From contig RQOL01000374.1 in assembly GCA_013076295.1 (NCBI GenBank), positions 2,594,743 through 2,658,742 on the forward strand: a stretch of 64,000 nucleotides of DNA. The letters run 5' to 3'. The stretch comes from Sanderia malayensis. Taxonomy: Eukaryota > Cnidaria > Scyphozoa > Semaeostomeae > Pelagiidae. Below the pieces are notes generated by a model that ran no database searches, was not told the origin of the DNA, and was given only the letters and a program-made list of their open reading frames with translations. Positions 23,353 to 36,475 of the stretch are shown one piece after another; position 1 is the first letter of the stretch, and the number at the start of each line of letters is the position of its first letter. Made by a program: the position numbers and the translations under genes.

Positions 23353-23487
23353 ATATTTTCGCAGTTCTTGTTAGAGCATTTTCTATATGGTACTAGAAAT
23401 GGAATTGAGCAAATCTTGATATTTGACGAAGCGTTCTGATTGATTTTGAATTCACTATTTTAAGAAGTGAAACTGGATGTTGCTGTT

Positions 23488-23660
23488 CACCCGGCCCGGT
23501 ATTAATCACTTACATGTAGTAATAATAATCAGTTGATTAATCCAACATGCTGTAATGAATACAAGGCGTTTCATCCGGTTCATGTGGCAACATGAGTGAT
23601 TAATCATTGAGCATATTGTCATGGCCATGCTGTTCCCATTCAAAACATTTACTGCTTTGC
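23488..23660 (+). repeat. Left TIR of the KDZ element (173 bp)
   Basis: Starts CACCCGGCCCGG and ends GCTTTGC. Contains an ATG-initiated frame near 23621 that runs inward out of the TIR. The same frame starts the homeodomain-side reading at the right end. Confidence 0.9.
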
Positions 23661-23780
23661 ACACTTATTTGGGCAACCCACCACAACCACCCCACACCAC
23701 GTTTCAAGGTCAGGCAAGGCAAGGCCAAATTCGAGTTTGGCCGCGCCATTTTGTTTTAAAGATTTTAAAAGTAATAAGTG

Positions 23781-26700
23781 ATGGCATCATTGAAGAAAGT
23801 TCGATTGAAAACTTTCAAAGGCAAGTCAAAAATCACTTGCATTCGCACAGGAAAGGTTTTGAAAGTTGCGCGATATTCAAAACCCGATGATTGTTGTGAT
23901 TCAAGCCCTTCTACTTCTGCATCCAGCACCACACCTGATTTGTGCCTCGAGTATGATTTTGATGATGGCCAGTCTTCTTCTGGAGTTGCTACTTTTGTTG
24001 ATGTGGATGGCAACACAATTAATCGGTAGCTATTTGATTGTTTTATAATGTTTCTTTTATAGTTCAGTAACTACCCTTGAAAGATAAGTGGCAAGGGCCT
24101 AATTTCAGGTTGATCGTTTGTTTAGTCCTGCAGTCCCAATTGTCAATCATCTATGCAAAATTGACTGAGGTTTAGACTTAGTTTTGTTAGGTACTTGGGA
24201 AGATCTAATATATATATTCTGCGGAGCCACGTGATGACGCATTTTCCTTCCCAAAAACAATAGATTCGACCCGAAACAATAGGTCGAACGCCCAAAAACA
24301 ATGGGCCGAAACGGCGAACCGTGTAATCACAAAGGCTTTTTTGTATGTGGATATATGGCAATGAAATTCACACAGAATGTTTACTTTATTAATTTAACCA
24401 GGGTAATGGATTTTGTTTTTCGATTTTCTCCTGAAATTTTGAGTTATTCCACTAATTATTCTGCTAATTGTGTTATCACAAAAAACTACGGTTTACGCTG
24501 GCGAAACTTCCAAATTCGCGTCCCGAACTCCAGTTTCGAACTGAGTATTCGCTCTTCACGTGACCCGTTTCGCCTTTTGCTGTAATTTGATTGGCTCTTT
24601 CGCGACTTCACGTGAACTGTCACGCGTATTTCGTTATCATGCAAATTTGCCCTCGGGTTGAACAGCAGGTACTTTTGGAGAAGAGGACGCGTGTTTTTGT
24701 TTTGAACACAAAGGATAACTGGGCGCCTTTCAAAGTGTTTTACGACCTGAATTGTCTTTGTAAAGACTTGCTAATTGTTTGAGAGACCTCTGGAAAATTA
24801 CAAGAAACAATTGAGAACACAGGTGATAGCTTTGTTTTGTTTTTTGAGTGAGATAGTTGTAGTTTAGGTAGTGGGCGACCGCCATTGTTGCTTCGGCATG
24901 CTTGCGACGCTTAGGCCTGATGTAAGCAAGCCCAAAGTTTTAACAAACAAATTATGATAAGGGGTTATCAGGCGAGCCAAGCGAGCCAAACTGTTGCAAG
25001 AGGCAGAGGCATGAGCGAAGTGAATGCAGCGCACAAAGTGCGCCATATCATTCAATGCTTCTTGATAATAGATAGACAGGCGAGCGCAGCGCAGCGAGCT
25101 AGCCCATGGTACGTGGGGTTGAAAGGGGCATGAGCGTCAGCGAATGCAGCGCACGAAGTGCGCCAACCACAGGCGAGCGCAGCGAGCTAGCCCATGGTAC
25201 GTGGGGTTGAAAGGGGCATGAGCGTTAGCGAATGCAGCGCACGAAGTGCGCCAACCACAGGCGAGCGCAGCGAGCTAACCCATGGTACGTGGGGTTGAAA
25301 GGGGCATGAGCGCCAGCGAATGCAGCGCACGAAGTGCGCCAACCACAGGCGAGCGCAGCGAGCTAGCCCATGGTACGTGGGGTTGAAGGGGGCATTAGCG
25401 TTAGCGAATGCAGCGCACGAAGTGCGCCAACCACATTAAGTTTTTTTCACTTGCCCCCCTCCGGGAAGCGAGCGTATGCGAGCGCCCCCGGCTAGTATTA
25501 TTATAAGATGCAGACAAAGCATTTCGTTTCATAGATTTGCTCAGTCTAATGACTTACTGGTCTGATCTGCTGATTTTAGTCAAGCAAATCAAAATTGTTT
25601 TTAATGCCATCTTTATCACATGTTTCACAATTCTTTTTATTATTAAGGAGTGGATTGAAAAGCAGATATCTGATGGCAAAGGAATCTGAAGTTAAAAACT
25701 GGACACCTGCAAGGCCAGATCTTGAGAAAGCCTACATTGAAAACAATTCTCTTTCGCAAGATGAACCCTGCAGTCTATGCCAGGAGAAACCACCATCTAA
25801 TAATGGAGCTGCCAGAGACCAAAGAGCTCAAGCCACATGCCATGATTGTGGCCCCGGTGTTTTTATGTGTGTGGAGTGTTGTTTGAATTTTCACCAGAAA
25901 CGCAACAAATTCCATTTTCTTCAAAAGTGGGAGGTGCGTCATTGTGTTTTGTTTTGTCATAGAAAAATTAATGAGGCGTGTACTTACAGAGTAATCTACA
26001 TATAAATGATAATGATGAGATGAACAACTTTGTTGAAAGTGCATTCTTTTGGTCAATCGTGTGGAAAATTGGAGACTTTGCAGTCTCCAAACTCTTGTCT
26101 CCAGAACAAGGAGACTTTGCAGAGATTCTCGTTTTCACGTGACAAGGCGTTCAAATCAGAGCAACCTAGCTTAATCTTTCCACGGCAACCAGCAACGTTT
26201 TCAAAATGAATCATTCGAATTTTTGCATGTTCTGAAAAGAGATAAATTTCCCGAAAGAATGCACCCTAGATGTTGCTATTGCTAAAAGTTAGATAGTTAT
26301 GAGCAACTGGTGGCACAAAAATTACTTGTTCCTTATTATTCACAGGGTTCCACTTTTTCTTTGTTTACAGGGGATAGATATGTTTGTTGGGCTTTACTGT
26401 ACATACTTAGATTTGTTTTTACTGTTAAAACTTGTGATTTTCCTGTTTTACAGTTTTCACTACTGTGCACATAGAGCATGATACATATTCAGTGCAATAA
26501 CAATGCTCAGTTTCAAAGCAGATTAGATCTCTGATAATTTGGCAAGAAACTGTTGGTATCAGCATAAAGCTGTTGTTCTTTTTAGGATTTTGTTTTATAT
26601 ATACATGGCTGTAGTTTTGTTAATTGTTGTGTTTTTGTGTTTAGGATGGAACATTTATTCCACTGGAGAGACCACCAATACACCTTGGTATTTGCTCAGC

Positions 26701-29700
26701 TGAGCACACATGCTCAGGTTGTTCAATTTCAAACAGGATGGTGAAAGTTGTTGATGCACAAGGTATGATGCATGCTATGTTTATTTTATACATAAGGCAG
26801 ATGAAAGCTTTTATAAATATACTTATATAGCTATTTATTTGTTCGTTTTTGTATATTTTTATAAAGCCAATTGAAAAGTTCTCAATTTATCAGAGCTAAT
26901 AGCTATAATATAAATAAAGATATAAATAAAGAGACTGTTCTAGTACTGAGTATGAGAATAGTCTGTTTATTCATGATATATTTATGTATATATGGATATA
27001 TTGTTTTAGGAAAACAATTTGATTGCATAATGGAAGTGTGCTCTTGCAAGCCCGATGCATTTTTTTTTGTGAAACAAAGACTCTGGCCAGCAACATCTAA
27101 GTTACCAAACTAGCATTTACATTTGAGTTTATGGATCTATTGGAGAGCTTTTTCCTTGAAAGTCAAGTTTCAGTCACATCTTTTTGTGCTGCTATTACTT
27201 TACTCACTCCGCCATTAATGAAACTGGCAAGCAATGTAAGTTTTTTTGTTTATAAATATCAGAATAGTTTATATAGATCTGAAGAGAGCAAGATAATTTT
27301 AGCCTTAAGACCAGATTAACAGAAAATGTCTTTCCATATATATATATACGTATTTTGTATATTTAAGGCATGTTATTTTTAGGAAAAGGATATTTTAAAG
27401 GCATTACAAGGAGAGGCATTTGAGGAGTACCGGTCAGATGTGTAACTAACCAGCTTCTTTATTTCATATTTCTTGTTATTCACAAATATTTAGTTTTTAA
27501 TCAATATTTGAATTTTGATTTCTAGTTTATTTAAGCATAACAATTCAACACTTGGATCTATTTGTGAAGATCGTGACAAAGGGACAACCTGCCCGGCATG
27601 TCCATCAATAGAAGTAATTTTTTGGCATTTGTAAAAGTCAACTTTTCTAAGATTATTTTATCTAAATACAGGGCTGCCAGAGAAGTAAACCCTTTACTTT
27701 CAATTAATCGTTTAGTTTTAGTTTAACTTTTTTGGACCACCCGATATTTTGAAAATATAGAGCAACATGATTTTTAAAATTGTCATTAGTTCCTTGCTGT
27801 TGCAACCACCAGATTTACAATCTAATATTTAGTCATTGTATCAGCAAGAAACTAATAATGAATATAGAAAACATGTTTTCTGTGCTCGAATTTTGCTATT
27901 TTCTTTCTATTGAACAAGGTATGAATCTCGTAATAACAATGGCATGCAATCTCGTTTCACTTTCAGGGTAATGGTTGCATTGTTGAGAGTATTGATGCTT
28001 GCTTTGGACTGGTGCATAAGAAAGCCGCCGGAAAGTATAACTTTGAACCAAAATTTGGTACTCTGAAAATGATTGATGCGAACGAGATTGATACATATAT
28101 TAATGAATATCCCAGGCACAAGACCGCCAGCAAGGTTTGATATTGAGCTTCATCAAATTTGTAACTTTGGGACAAAGCACAAGTTTTATCAAATTGTCTC
28201 CTGTACTTTGTTTATTCATACATTGGTTTTTGGGCAATTTTTTACAGGATTGCAACAATTTTCAAGCTGGTGCAGTTGGTAATAAAGATACCATCTATTC
28301 AAAGGGAAAATCATCATGTTATGATATCAAAGGTTTAATTGGATCCATTTGTCGTCATGATTTCACTCAGAAATTCATAGATTTGAAACATGGAGAAAGG
28401 TGAGTTGCTTTAGTATATCTTGGGAATTGTTTCTGATATTTTATGTGGTCATTCGTATGTAAGATACACATGCATTGAGATAATTCATTAGTGTTTCCAT
28501 CACATTTTTCGTATTGTATTGACTAATACTTTGACACATCTTTTTCATAGAATCGGCTATTCAGTGTACCTGATAAAGAAAAGAGTAGAGGGTTTAAACC
28601 CTAATTTGACATACTGTGTGTTGTATGATATTGCATGTATTTTGCGAAAGCATCTGCAGGTTAGTAAAATATGTTATATGTAATCGCAATATTTGTTTAG
28701 GTGTTGTTTATTCTTTAGATAGCTGTATGCTCATTTTTTGCAGAAAAGTGACATTGCTCTTCTTGACAAAATTATTGTTGGACTTCCTGCCTTCCATTCA
28801 TATGCACATATACCATCATGTCAGGTAGGCACTTTACTTTTTTGTATTTGTAAGCAAGTGTGGCTATTATTTTGTGACACATTATAAATGTATTGTTTTG
28901 TTATACAGGCTCTTCTTGGGACTCGACATGTCCCAAAGATAGGCTTGTCTGATGGTGAACAGTGTGAGCGGTTATGGTCATACTTAAGATGTTTTTCATC
29001 CATAACCAAAGAAATGACTGTGTGTCACAGACGAGATGCTTTAACCACTGCCCTTCTTCATTATGGAAAGAAAGCTGTGAGAAAGTTATGTAAGTGCATT
29101 TTCTATTGTAGAAAGCTGTTATAACTATAATGTTTAGTATTATATGTGCATTTATCTTTCTTTGTTATGGTTACATATCATTTTGTGATTCGATGCATAT
29201 TATATTCATGTTGTTGTAGGCTCTGTTTTGCCCAAGAGAATGGAGAAGGCAATCAGTGTAGCACAGACCTGCAGATCTAAACTAAACAAATTATTATTAA
29301 ATGTTGGAGTAAATGGTAGACTTTTTGTACCTATGATATAAATTGTCGATATCATATGTTATGCAGCATGTTGCTAGTTTAACCTGTTAAGCAGACCACG
29401 ATTTTGATGGAGACAGTGTTTCAACTATTTTTCTTCAAATTGTGTTCTGGTTGACAAGTCAGTTTTACATTTCACTTATTGTTTGTTAATGATAGTGTAA
29501 ATTTTTTTCAACAGATATGGCTGTTTTACATGAATGGATTCGAGAAGAGAAAGAGAATTTGACTAAAATTCAAGCAGGTACATCATTTTGACACCATTAG
29601 GCAGACAAGAAGATTCGAACAGGTACCTAATTTTGGCACTGGCAGTTAAGTTCAATGCATTGAACTGATTTTTGTTTGTCTTAGATAAAACGGAACAAGA

Positions 29701-30903
29701 AGAATCCAAATATGTAGCCTATGTTAGGGCATTAATTTGTAATCGTCAGCTCAGGTATTGACCATTTAGCATACTAATTAACACACTAATACACTTTGTT
29801 AATGTATCATGTATATGTTACACGTATAATCTCATAGGCTACTTTGAATAGGCAGAAACTTATGATTGACGATTCATCTCAATCCGAGGCAGATATAGCA
29901 GCTAGTGTCCAACTTCTGAGGAGGTAAATTCTAAATCATGATGATTGCTTATCTATTGTCTCAGACTGTAGGTACCTTTGTCAATTTTCGTATCTTTTGT
30001 GTAATTTTTAGGCATATGTTTATATTCTTGCTTTCTAGATCTGAAAAAGAACTTACTGGTGTTGAAAAAAGTTGTGGCATTAAAAATTGATGGACATGGA
30101 AAGTTGATTCAGCCAAAAAAATTGCAATTGAGGTGGTGCTGGACGAACGGCAAAAAGTTATAGAGTCATTGAGAACTCTTGCCCATGAAAGAAAATTTTT
30201 GCTGAAAATGAAGCGTCTTTATGCAAGTAAGATAAGATATTTTTACTCTTTAATATATTGCTCGACAATGCAACCTTATAATAGCATGTTTGCTTGAATT
30301 TTCACAGATGGTCAGAAATTAGCAAAAACTTTAGCCATTAGCATTGGAAAGAAGAACAAAAGCATCAGTGACATTTTGGTTCCTTTCAATCGAACTGTGA
30401 GCTATCTTTCAAAGGAAATCAAAGAGCTTCGGGGTCAAGCGATTGACATAGAAAAGGCCAAAGATTCGAGTTCAGATATCTATGGCAATACATTATTCGA
30501 AGACACATGTGTACCAGCTGAAGTGAAGCAAGAAAGTATAGACCTTTTCTTTCGGCTGACGTGTGCTGAGGAAGAGCAAGAACTTGTACGAGCTGAAATG
30601 GCAAATACTATTCAGTTTTTTAAAAAGGAGAAAGAAAAAGTGCTCCGTGCATCGACTAAGTTTCGGGGCAATTCATTGTACGAAAGAGGTGCCATTTCCG
30701 TTTTGAAAAAGGAATTGAAAATTTTAGTTGATGTTTTGTTTTGTTTGACGCAAGCATTTTCTTCAGAAGTGGAAGTTGCAGACAGTGACGATGAATTGGA
30801 AGAAGATTTTGAATCCACTGATGATCTTTTTCAAACTGAAGGTGACAATGACTCGGAAGTAAACACCGAGGAGAACGATGAATTATATTTATTTGATTAT
30901 TAA
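23781..30903 (+). pseudogene. KDZ transposase, 18 exons, two disabling lesions
   Basis: Exons: 23781-24025, 25648-25933, 26645-26762, 27010-27235, 27383-27441, 27526-27613, 27967-28134, 28248-28399, 28551-28659, 28744-28824, 28909-29089, 29220-29315, 29515-29577, 29685-29754, 29852-29923, 30039-30226, 30308-30903, plus a break inside the fourth that may mark a lost junction. Nearly all joins keep phase with GT..AG. Exons 2-4 form a CxC2-type cysteine cluster (CSLCQ, CHDCG, CVECCLNFHQKR, CSGCS). Catalytic blocks follow: SIDACFGLVHKKAAGK, FQAGAVGNK, ICRHDF, VLYDIACIL, LPAFHSYAH and SDGEQCERLWSYLRCFS with ITKEM. The tail is coiled-coil and acidic. Lesions: a one-base loss near 27111, after LPN, and a TGA at 30088-30090 (probably CGA originally). 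Either would truncate the protein unless it is an assembly error. Intron 1 holds a Helitron-like element. Confidence 0.85.
24217..25495 (+). mobile_element. Helitron-like non-autonomous element, copy A
   Basis: Begins TTCTGCGGAGCCACGTGATG and ends CCCGGCTAG. The flanking bases are A (24216) and T (25496). Rolling-circle Helitrons insert between A and T and end in CTRR, here CTAG; if the start is TCTGC, the site would be T|T as in Helentrons. The 3' part has four to five units of an about 88-bp tandem repeat with GCGAGCGCAGCGAGCTAG and GCGCACGAAGTGCGCC. No Rep or helicase frame is present. It lies inside intron 1 of the KDZ transposase. Confidence 0.7.
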
Positions 30904-32238
30904 CTTTATTAACTTTTTTATTCCAAATTGTTTTATTCATTCATTTACTGCACAATATTTTTGCTGCTTTATTACCTTTGTTGTTGATTTCAATCTTGCA
31001 GTGCATTGCTGTGGAGGAGGTCGTAAACAATCAATTACACTGTTTGGCTACGGTGGTTGCTTTTCTAGGAAAGCAATTTAAGATAGGGACGGACGGGCAA
31101 TAATTTAATGCAAATAAGCCTGTAAACTACTTTAAATAAAGCAGTAAAGACAACGTTTGGTGACTGGTCTCATTCAAACACGGGTTAGAAATTTATCATT
31201 TTCCCCCACATTCAGGATAGATCTCTAAACATTTTTACAGATAGGAAGATCATTTGTGAGGGTGAGCCAACGATACCTGCCCCAGCCAAATTTTTTGGAA
31301 GAAGAATTTAAATGACCCAACAAAAACAGCCCCTAGAGGCCTTTCCGCGCATTGCTGTTTCTGTTTGTTTGATTTTTCTGTAATTTCTGCTATTTAGTTA
31401 CTGTTGACCCTGTCTTGTAGCAATTTATTGTTCATTTTGTAATGCTTCCGTCGCTTAGTGCTAGCATACCTCATATATGTAAGTAGTACATTTGCATATA
31501 ATAATAATGATAAATTTATTTTTATATTTTTGTGAGAACTATCTATGGGGTATTTTGAACAATAGGTGATTGGAAGTACCTCATGCAGGTCTCACTTCAC
31601 TTCACTGGGATAAATCGTTTCTCGTATAAACGCAACGCGATAAATAGAGAGGATAGTATGAAACGATCGGATTTCACCTCTCAGCTCGTAGGCTGGAAGA
31701 TAATTTCGTTGATTAAACAGGGTCCAAGAAATTTCGGGCCCATCAATTCGGCTCACTGCAAAGTATGGTAAACCTTGTAAATGGTAATAATAACCTGCCA
31801 TGAATTCTGCCATGTTCCGAAAGTGGAACTCGCTAGGATACTTTCTTCTAATGCTCGTCGTCCGCCACTGGGCACCAGGTTCTCTGCATTTTCCCGTTAT
31901 AAAACACGTTCCTTCGTTCAGCGCCAACAAAGTCCAGTTTACTGACTTTCAAGGCTTTTGACGGAGGAATTGTCGTTATATAGATCTGTTTAGAGCAACA
32001 TTAATAAATTTTTTAGTTGATTAGATTGTACATGGTGTGTATATTAACCTGAATGCCTATAGAGTAACATTAGTGTAGTTTTTAGTTGATTAGATTGTAT
32101 ATATTGTGCATATTAATGAGGCTAGGCCTACTGGTTTGATTGACACTTCATGATGTCAAAGAGAGCAGGAAGAGGAGAGGTTAGTTGATTTATTTTGGCA
32201 ACTTATTAAATTATTTCGTGTTCTTGAATTACTAAAAT
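30904..32238. other. No firm gene; one unidentified minus-strand ORF
   Basis: A 112-codon minus-strand frame (31930-31592) has a balanced composition, including WRTTSIRRKYPSEFHFRNMA, but no domain I know and no clear introns. It could be a small cargo gene of the KDZ element. A short frame at 32150-32179 ending at a GT donor could be the first exon of the next gene, but its phase does not fit the obvious acceptor. Confidence 0.3.
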
Positions 32239-33261
32239 TTGCCTGTAAAATGTGTTATCATAAACTATAATGTACAACACAGCAAGTCGACAATTTTAGT
32301 ATACCATGAATTCAATTCATTGGGGAGTCAAAAATCAGAAGGTTGTTGCAGAGTACATAATTCCAGATTTTATGGCAAAGTGTATCTGAACTTAACACGA
32401 CACCTTCATGAGCAACATCCATCACTAACAATGAGGGAGCACAGTAGGCTGCCTATGCCAAGTGATGAGGAAATACTTTCTGCGTATAGTAGTGCCAATC
32501 ATATGAGGTACCGTTCAGCAGAGAAGTGCCAAATTCCAGATTGTAAGAAGAATGGAGTTCCTATTCGTGATTTGACAAGACATTTAAGGAAAGTTCATCA
32601 AATGACTAGAGATTTTTATAACAAGTAAGATATTGTTACTGAGATTTACCGTTATGTAAAACTATAACTGGTTTGGTTATAAATTTGCGGTTTTTTATGT
32701 TTTTAATAATGTTGTAGGAACTTCCCAAAGATTGAACATAATGGGATCCGAATTCCTGCCCGTGATATTGACAGAATATCGATGTACTTCCCAGAGGAGA
32801 AAGACTGTATTGATAAACCAGATATTGGGGAGAATGATATGGTTGTTGAAGGTAAACTAAATGGTAGTTTCTTACTTGTTGCACCTTTTAGACAGCACAA
32901 CTGTCCTTTTTATTGCAATTACACTACATTGAAAATGTTGTTACTGTTGATTTTTTCAGATGATTGCATGAATTGTCCAATAACGGAAACGCTACCACGC
33001 GAAACACAAATATCTGTGATTGATGAAGAAAAAGGTATGGCTTTATTTGACTTTATTTATAGGATTTTGCCACTTAACTAAACAAGAGGCTTGCATCTAC
33101 TTTCTAATAATAAGAACTTCTGTAGTTGTGTGTGAACCCTGCTTAATTCCTATGTTTTCTACTTTTTAGCATGGTATGTTAAACAATGGTTGACTGGTCG
33201 TGCAATTTCTGAGGTGCCAGAGGAGCTTGAGTACCCCAAAAAGCGAATATTTACTGTTTAG
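32239..33261 (+). CDS. C2H2 zinc-finger cargo gene of the KDZ element (4 exons)
   Basis: Exons 32239-32624, 32718-32851, 32960-33034 and 33170-33261 join in phase with GT..AG borders and end at TAG. The first exon encodes two finger-like modules: CCRVHNSRFYGKVYLNLTRH with LHEQH, and CQIPDCKKNGVPIRDLTRHL followed by RKVH, which is a clear C-x4-C-x12-H-x4-H finger. Exon 2 reads RIPARDIDRISMYFPEE, exon 3 has CMNCP, and exon 4 ends VPEELEYPKKRIFTV. About 228 residues in total. The predicted role is nucleic-acid binding. The position downstream of and parallel to the transposase suggests an accessory protein of the transposon. The start is uncertain, because an extra 5' exon is possible. No lesions were seen. 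Confidence 0.55.
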
Positions 33262-34144
33262 ATAGAGCCAACTATTGAATACCTGTTGAGCTCTCAGGAA
33301 GCGTTTTATCATTCCGTGGAAAGTGGCTTTACTGTAGTTAATAGGGTAATTCTTTTTAAGATTTTTTATTCGAAGGCTGAGGAAAATTATTTTTTCAAAG
33401 GGCTCTCTCTTTCTAAATCCAGTGTTACCTTGCACAAGGAAGGTAATTTCAGTTTTAGTTGCAAATTTTGCGAAAGCATGCATACTGTCATGTTATTGTA
33501 TAGTCAGTACTTTCATGTCAAACAATAATGAATAATATTATATCTGATACTAATAATACATTTGTTGATTCTTTTTGAAATTAAATTAATTTGTTGCCAT
33601 GAAACGTAAAGTGAGACTTGAAATAACAATGCAGCATGTTTTTATTTTCTATTTTATTTTTTATATTATCTTTAGTTTTTATAATGTTCTTAACTACGCT
33701 TATGTTTTTTGAATTTTTAATTGATTAAAATAAATAAATTTTAATATACAATATATATTTTAGTTCTTTACTTTTTCATTTGTTTCTTATGTTGATCTTA
33801 TCTTGTGGGAAAATTGCGGCGTGGTGTTCGGATTCTTTCATAAAGAATACATTTGTCTCCATCTTTATGACCATCAACAAGATGCTGAATATATACTATG
33901 TTAAAAATATATATATGATATAGACAAAACAAATTGAAGTAGAAATTTTCTGAAATTATTGCTATGCCATGCCATAGACTTAACATAAAGCCTCAGTTTT
34001 GAATAATCTCATTTATCTCAGCCTCGCAGTAATTGAGGCAATAATGTTTCGCAAAACTTGATGCGAAAGGAATCTAACGGTAAAGGTGGGAGGAATAGTA
34101 ACCCTAACCCTAATTCAAATTTGGGTCAATACAACTAACCATTA
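33262..34144. other. No gene recognised
   Basis: Very AT-rich, with poly(T) and TTAAT-rich stretches at 33500-33780. The telomere-like words CCCTAACCCTAA occur once near 34100. No supportable coding region. Confidence 0.4.
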
Positions 34145-35005
34145 CGTATATAAGGTATAGATACCCTATTATTCAACAAGAATGACGTGAAGCCCTAGAT
34201 TTTCAACAATTTCTTGTGATTTTCATGATTTCATCTCATTTGGCATTTTATGCGGATTGAAGTGTGTTTGATGGAAACACGCTCAAGTATATACGGTATA
34301 GATACCCTACTATTCAACAAGAATGACGTGAATCCGCAGATTTTCCATAAGTTCTTGTGATTTTCATGATTTCATCTGATTTTGGCAATTTATGCGGATT
34401 GGAGTGTGTTTAATGGAAACACGCTAAAGTATATACGGTATAGACACCCTGTTATTCAACAAGAATGACGTGAATCTGCAGATTTTCAACAATTTGTTGT
34501 GATTTTCATGATTTCATCTAATTTTGGCATTTTATGCGGATTGAAGTGTGTTTAATGGAAACACGCTAAAGTATATACGGTATAGACACCCTGTTATTCA
34601 ACAAGAATGACGTGAATCTGCAGATTTTCAACAATTTCTTGTGATTTTCATGATTTATCTAATTTTGGCATTTTATGCGGATTGAAGTGTGTTTAATGGA
34701 AACACATTCAAGTATATACGGTATAGATACCCTGTTATTCAACAAGAATGACGTGAATCCCCAGATTTTCAACAATTTGTTGTGATTTTCATGATTTCAT
34801 CTGATTTTGGCATTTTACGCGGATTTAAGTGTGTTTAATGGAAACACGCTAAAGTATATACGATATAGATACCCTACTATTCAACAAGAATCACGTGAAT
34901 GCACAGATTTTCAATAAGTTGTTGTGATTGTCACAATTTTCTCTGATTTTGGCATTTTATGCGGATTGGAGTGTGTAGACGCTCAAGTATATATGGTATT
35001 GCTAG
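34145..35005. repeat. Tandem repeat, about 142-bp unit, six copies
   Basis: The landmark ATACGGTATAGA recurs at 34291, 34433, 34575, 34716 and 34858, with degenerate first and last units. Each unit contains TTATTCAACAAGAATGACGT, TTGTGATTTTCATGATTTC, TTTTATGCGGATTG and a small GTGTTT..AAACAC inverted repeat. It lies inside the KDZ element, between the rightward and leftward gene groups. Confidence 0.88.
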
Positions 35006-35602
35006 CCTGGGATAAGAATGGCAATACTAAAGCATAGAGACAAACTGACAGATTGGGTAATAAGAAATGAAATGAAAAATGACTTAAAATCTATTGTTTA
35101 TTACAAAACACCTTGTATTGAAATTAAACAACCAAAAACACCTCACCTGATTTATTTGCAGTCATTGCTGTAACTTTTCAAAATAATGTCATATGAAACA
35201 AAGACAATAGAAAAAAACAAAAAACAAAAACCCATTCTACAAGAATAAAATATCTACAGCATAGTCGTGGAGTTATATAGAAGGGCGGCTCAATTGGAAT
35301 TTTTTTGGGAATTTCATTATGTGTTTTTTATGACACGAGAAACACGAGAAACAAGAAAACAAGTAATATAAGTTTAAGCAGTAATTTCACTTGGATACCC
35401 AAAAAGTATTGTTGGATGCCTTCTCAGGTGGGGCTGCGCCCCCTGAGAAAAGTCCAGGGGGCTCAGCCCCCAGGCCACCTCAAAGTCTACGCCTGTGCTG
35501 TACAGCATTATGATAAAGAAGCAAACAATAAAAACTTACAGAACACAATGAGTGTAAATATATAGTATTAAATTGAATCGCAAAGAAAAATTATAATCAT
35601 GT
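35006..35602. other. No gene recognised
   Basis: A/T-rich DNA, with a CT/AG-rich block at 35425-35490 (GGGGCTGCGCCCC and CAGGGGGCTCAGCCCC) that looks like a fragment of an interspersed repeat. This segment probably contains the 3' untranslated region of the leftward gene that ends at 35603. Confidence 0.35.
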
Positions 35603-36379
35603 TCAACTAAGCTGTTTTTCAAGTAAGTCATTCAATAAATTACATCCTGCAATACTGAGTATAAAATGGTCAGATTCAACAGTGTCAAAATATGACAATT
35701 GAACAACCATTCTCTTGTCATCTTTCAGCAATACTGTTTGCTCGTGAATCTGTGCAACACCATCTAGCAATATAGATGTATTGAATCCACCAACTGAGTC
35801 AAGCCATTTGCCATTAATCGTGCCATCAGTTTTGACTTTTGATGAGCAGCGAAACAACCAATATCCCCCCTCATCAGCAACACAAGGCACAATATCACCT
35901 TTTTTGACAAAGGAGTTGGTCCTTGCACGACATTTGGTCTGTCTGACAAATGGTCTGCCAGCAGGTTCTTCATCTTCATTTTCAGCCTCATTTGTTGATG
36001 GGCCTGGAATTGGATCTGCTTCTGCTTCAACAAAAGGCTCAAAAGAAGCAGATGTTTCCACAGGATCGGGCAATTGCGGAACAAATTTTATTCTTTCAGT
36101 TGCTTCCATTATTTGAGCAACTTGATTCTTGCCATAGTCAAATGGCTGCTTAAATTTAATTTCCTCTGGCCAACCTTCCAATGTAAATTTCTTTTTATAT
36201 TTGCAGTACTCAACATTTCTTATTCCCAAGCAATCATCTAAAAATAAACAAGATTGAGTTTTGTAACGCAAAATAAAATAAAAAACTTGAAATGGCATGA
36301 AAGCAATTCATGTTATAAACTCTTACAGTATTTTTTGTTCAGCATAGTTTGCACATGGGCTTGTGTGAAAACTTTCTTT
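35603..36379 (-). CDS. Acidic cargo protein of the KDZ element (2 exons)
   Basis: A short first exon (about 36379-36329) encodes MPSKKVFTQAHVQTMLNKKY and ends at a GTAAGA donor. The second (about 36240-35603) begins after a TTTTTAG acceptor with CLGIRNVEYCKYKKKF. Its middle is acidic and proline-rich (PIPGPSTNEAENEDEEPAG), followed by a folded-looking tail with GDIVPCVADEGGYWLFRCSS and HEQTVLLKDDKRMVVQLSYF. About 230 residues. I do not recognise the family. The tail could be a small beta-rich reader-like domain. There is no stop within the exons. Its orientation matches the HMG-like gene upstream on the same strand, and it could be the 3' part of that gene. Confidence 0.5.
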
Positions 36380-36475
36380 GATGGCATAGCTGGAAAATAA
36401 AAACAAATATAATCAAGTTTGAAAAATTCCTTTATTTAATTCAAAATAAATGCATCGTATTTGCATGTAGTTTGG

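Noticed and set aside
34095..34115. CCCTAACCCTAA-like telomeric words
   Set aside because: Only about two units, so not a telomere or an interstitial telomeric array.
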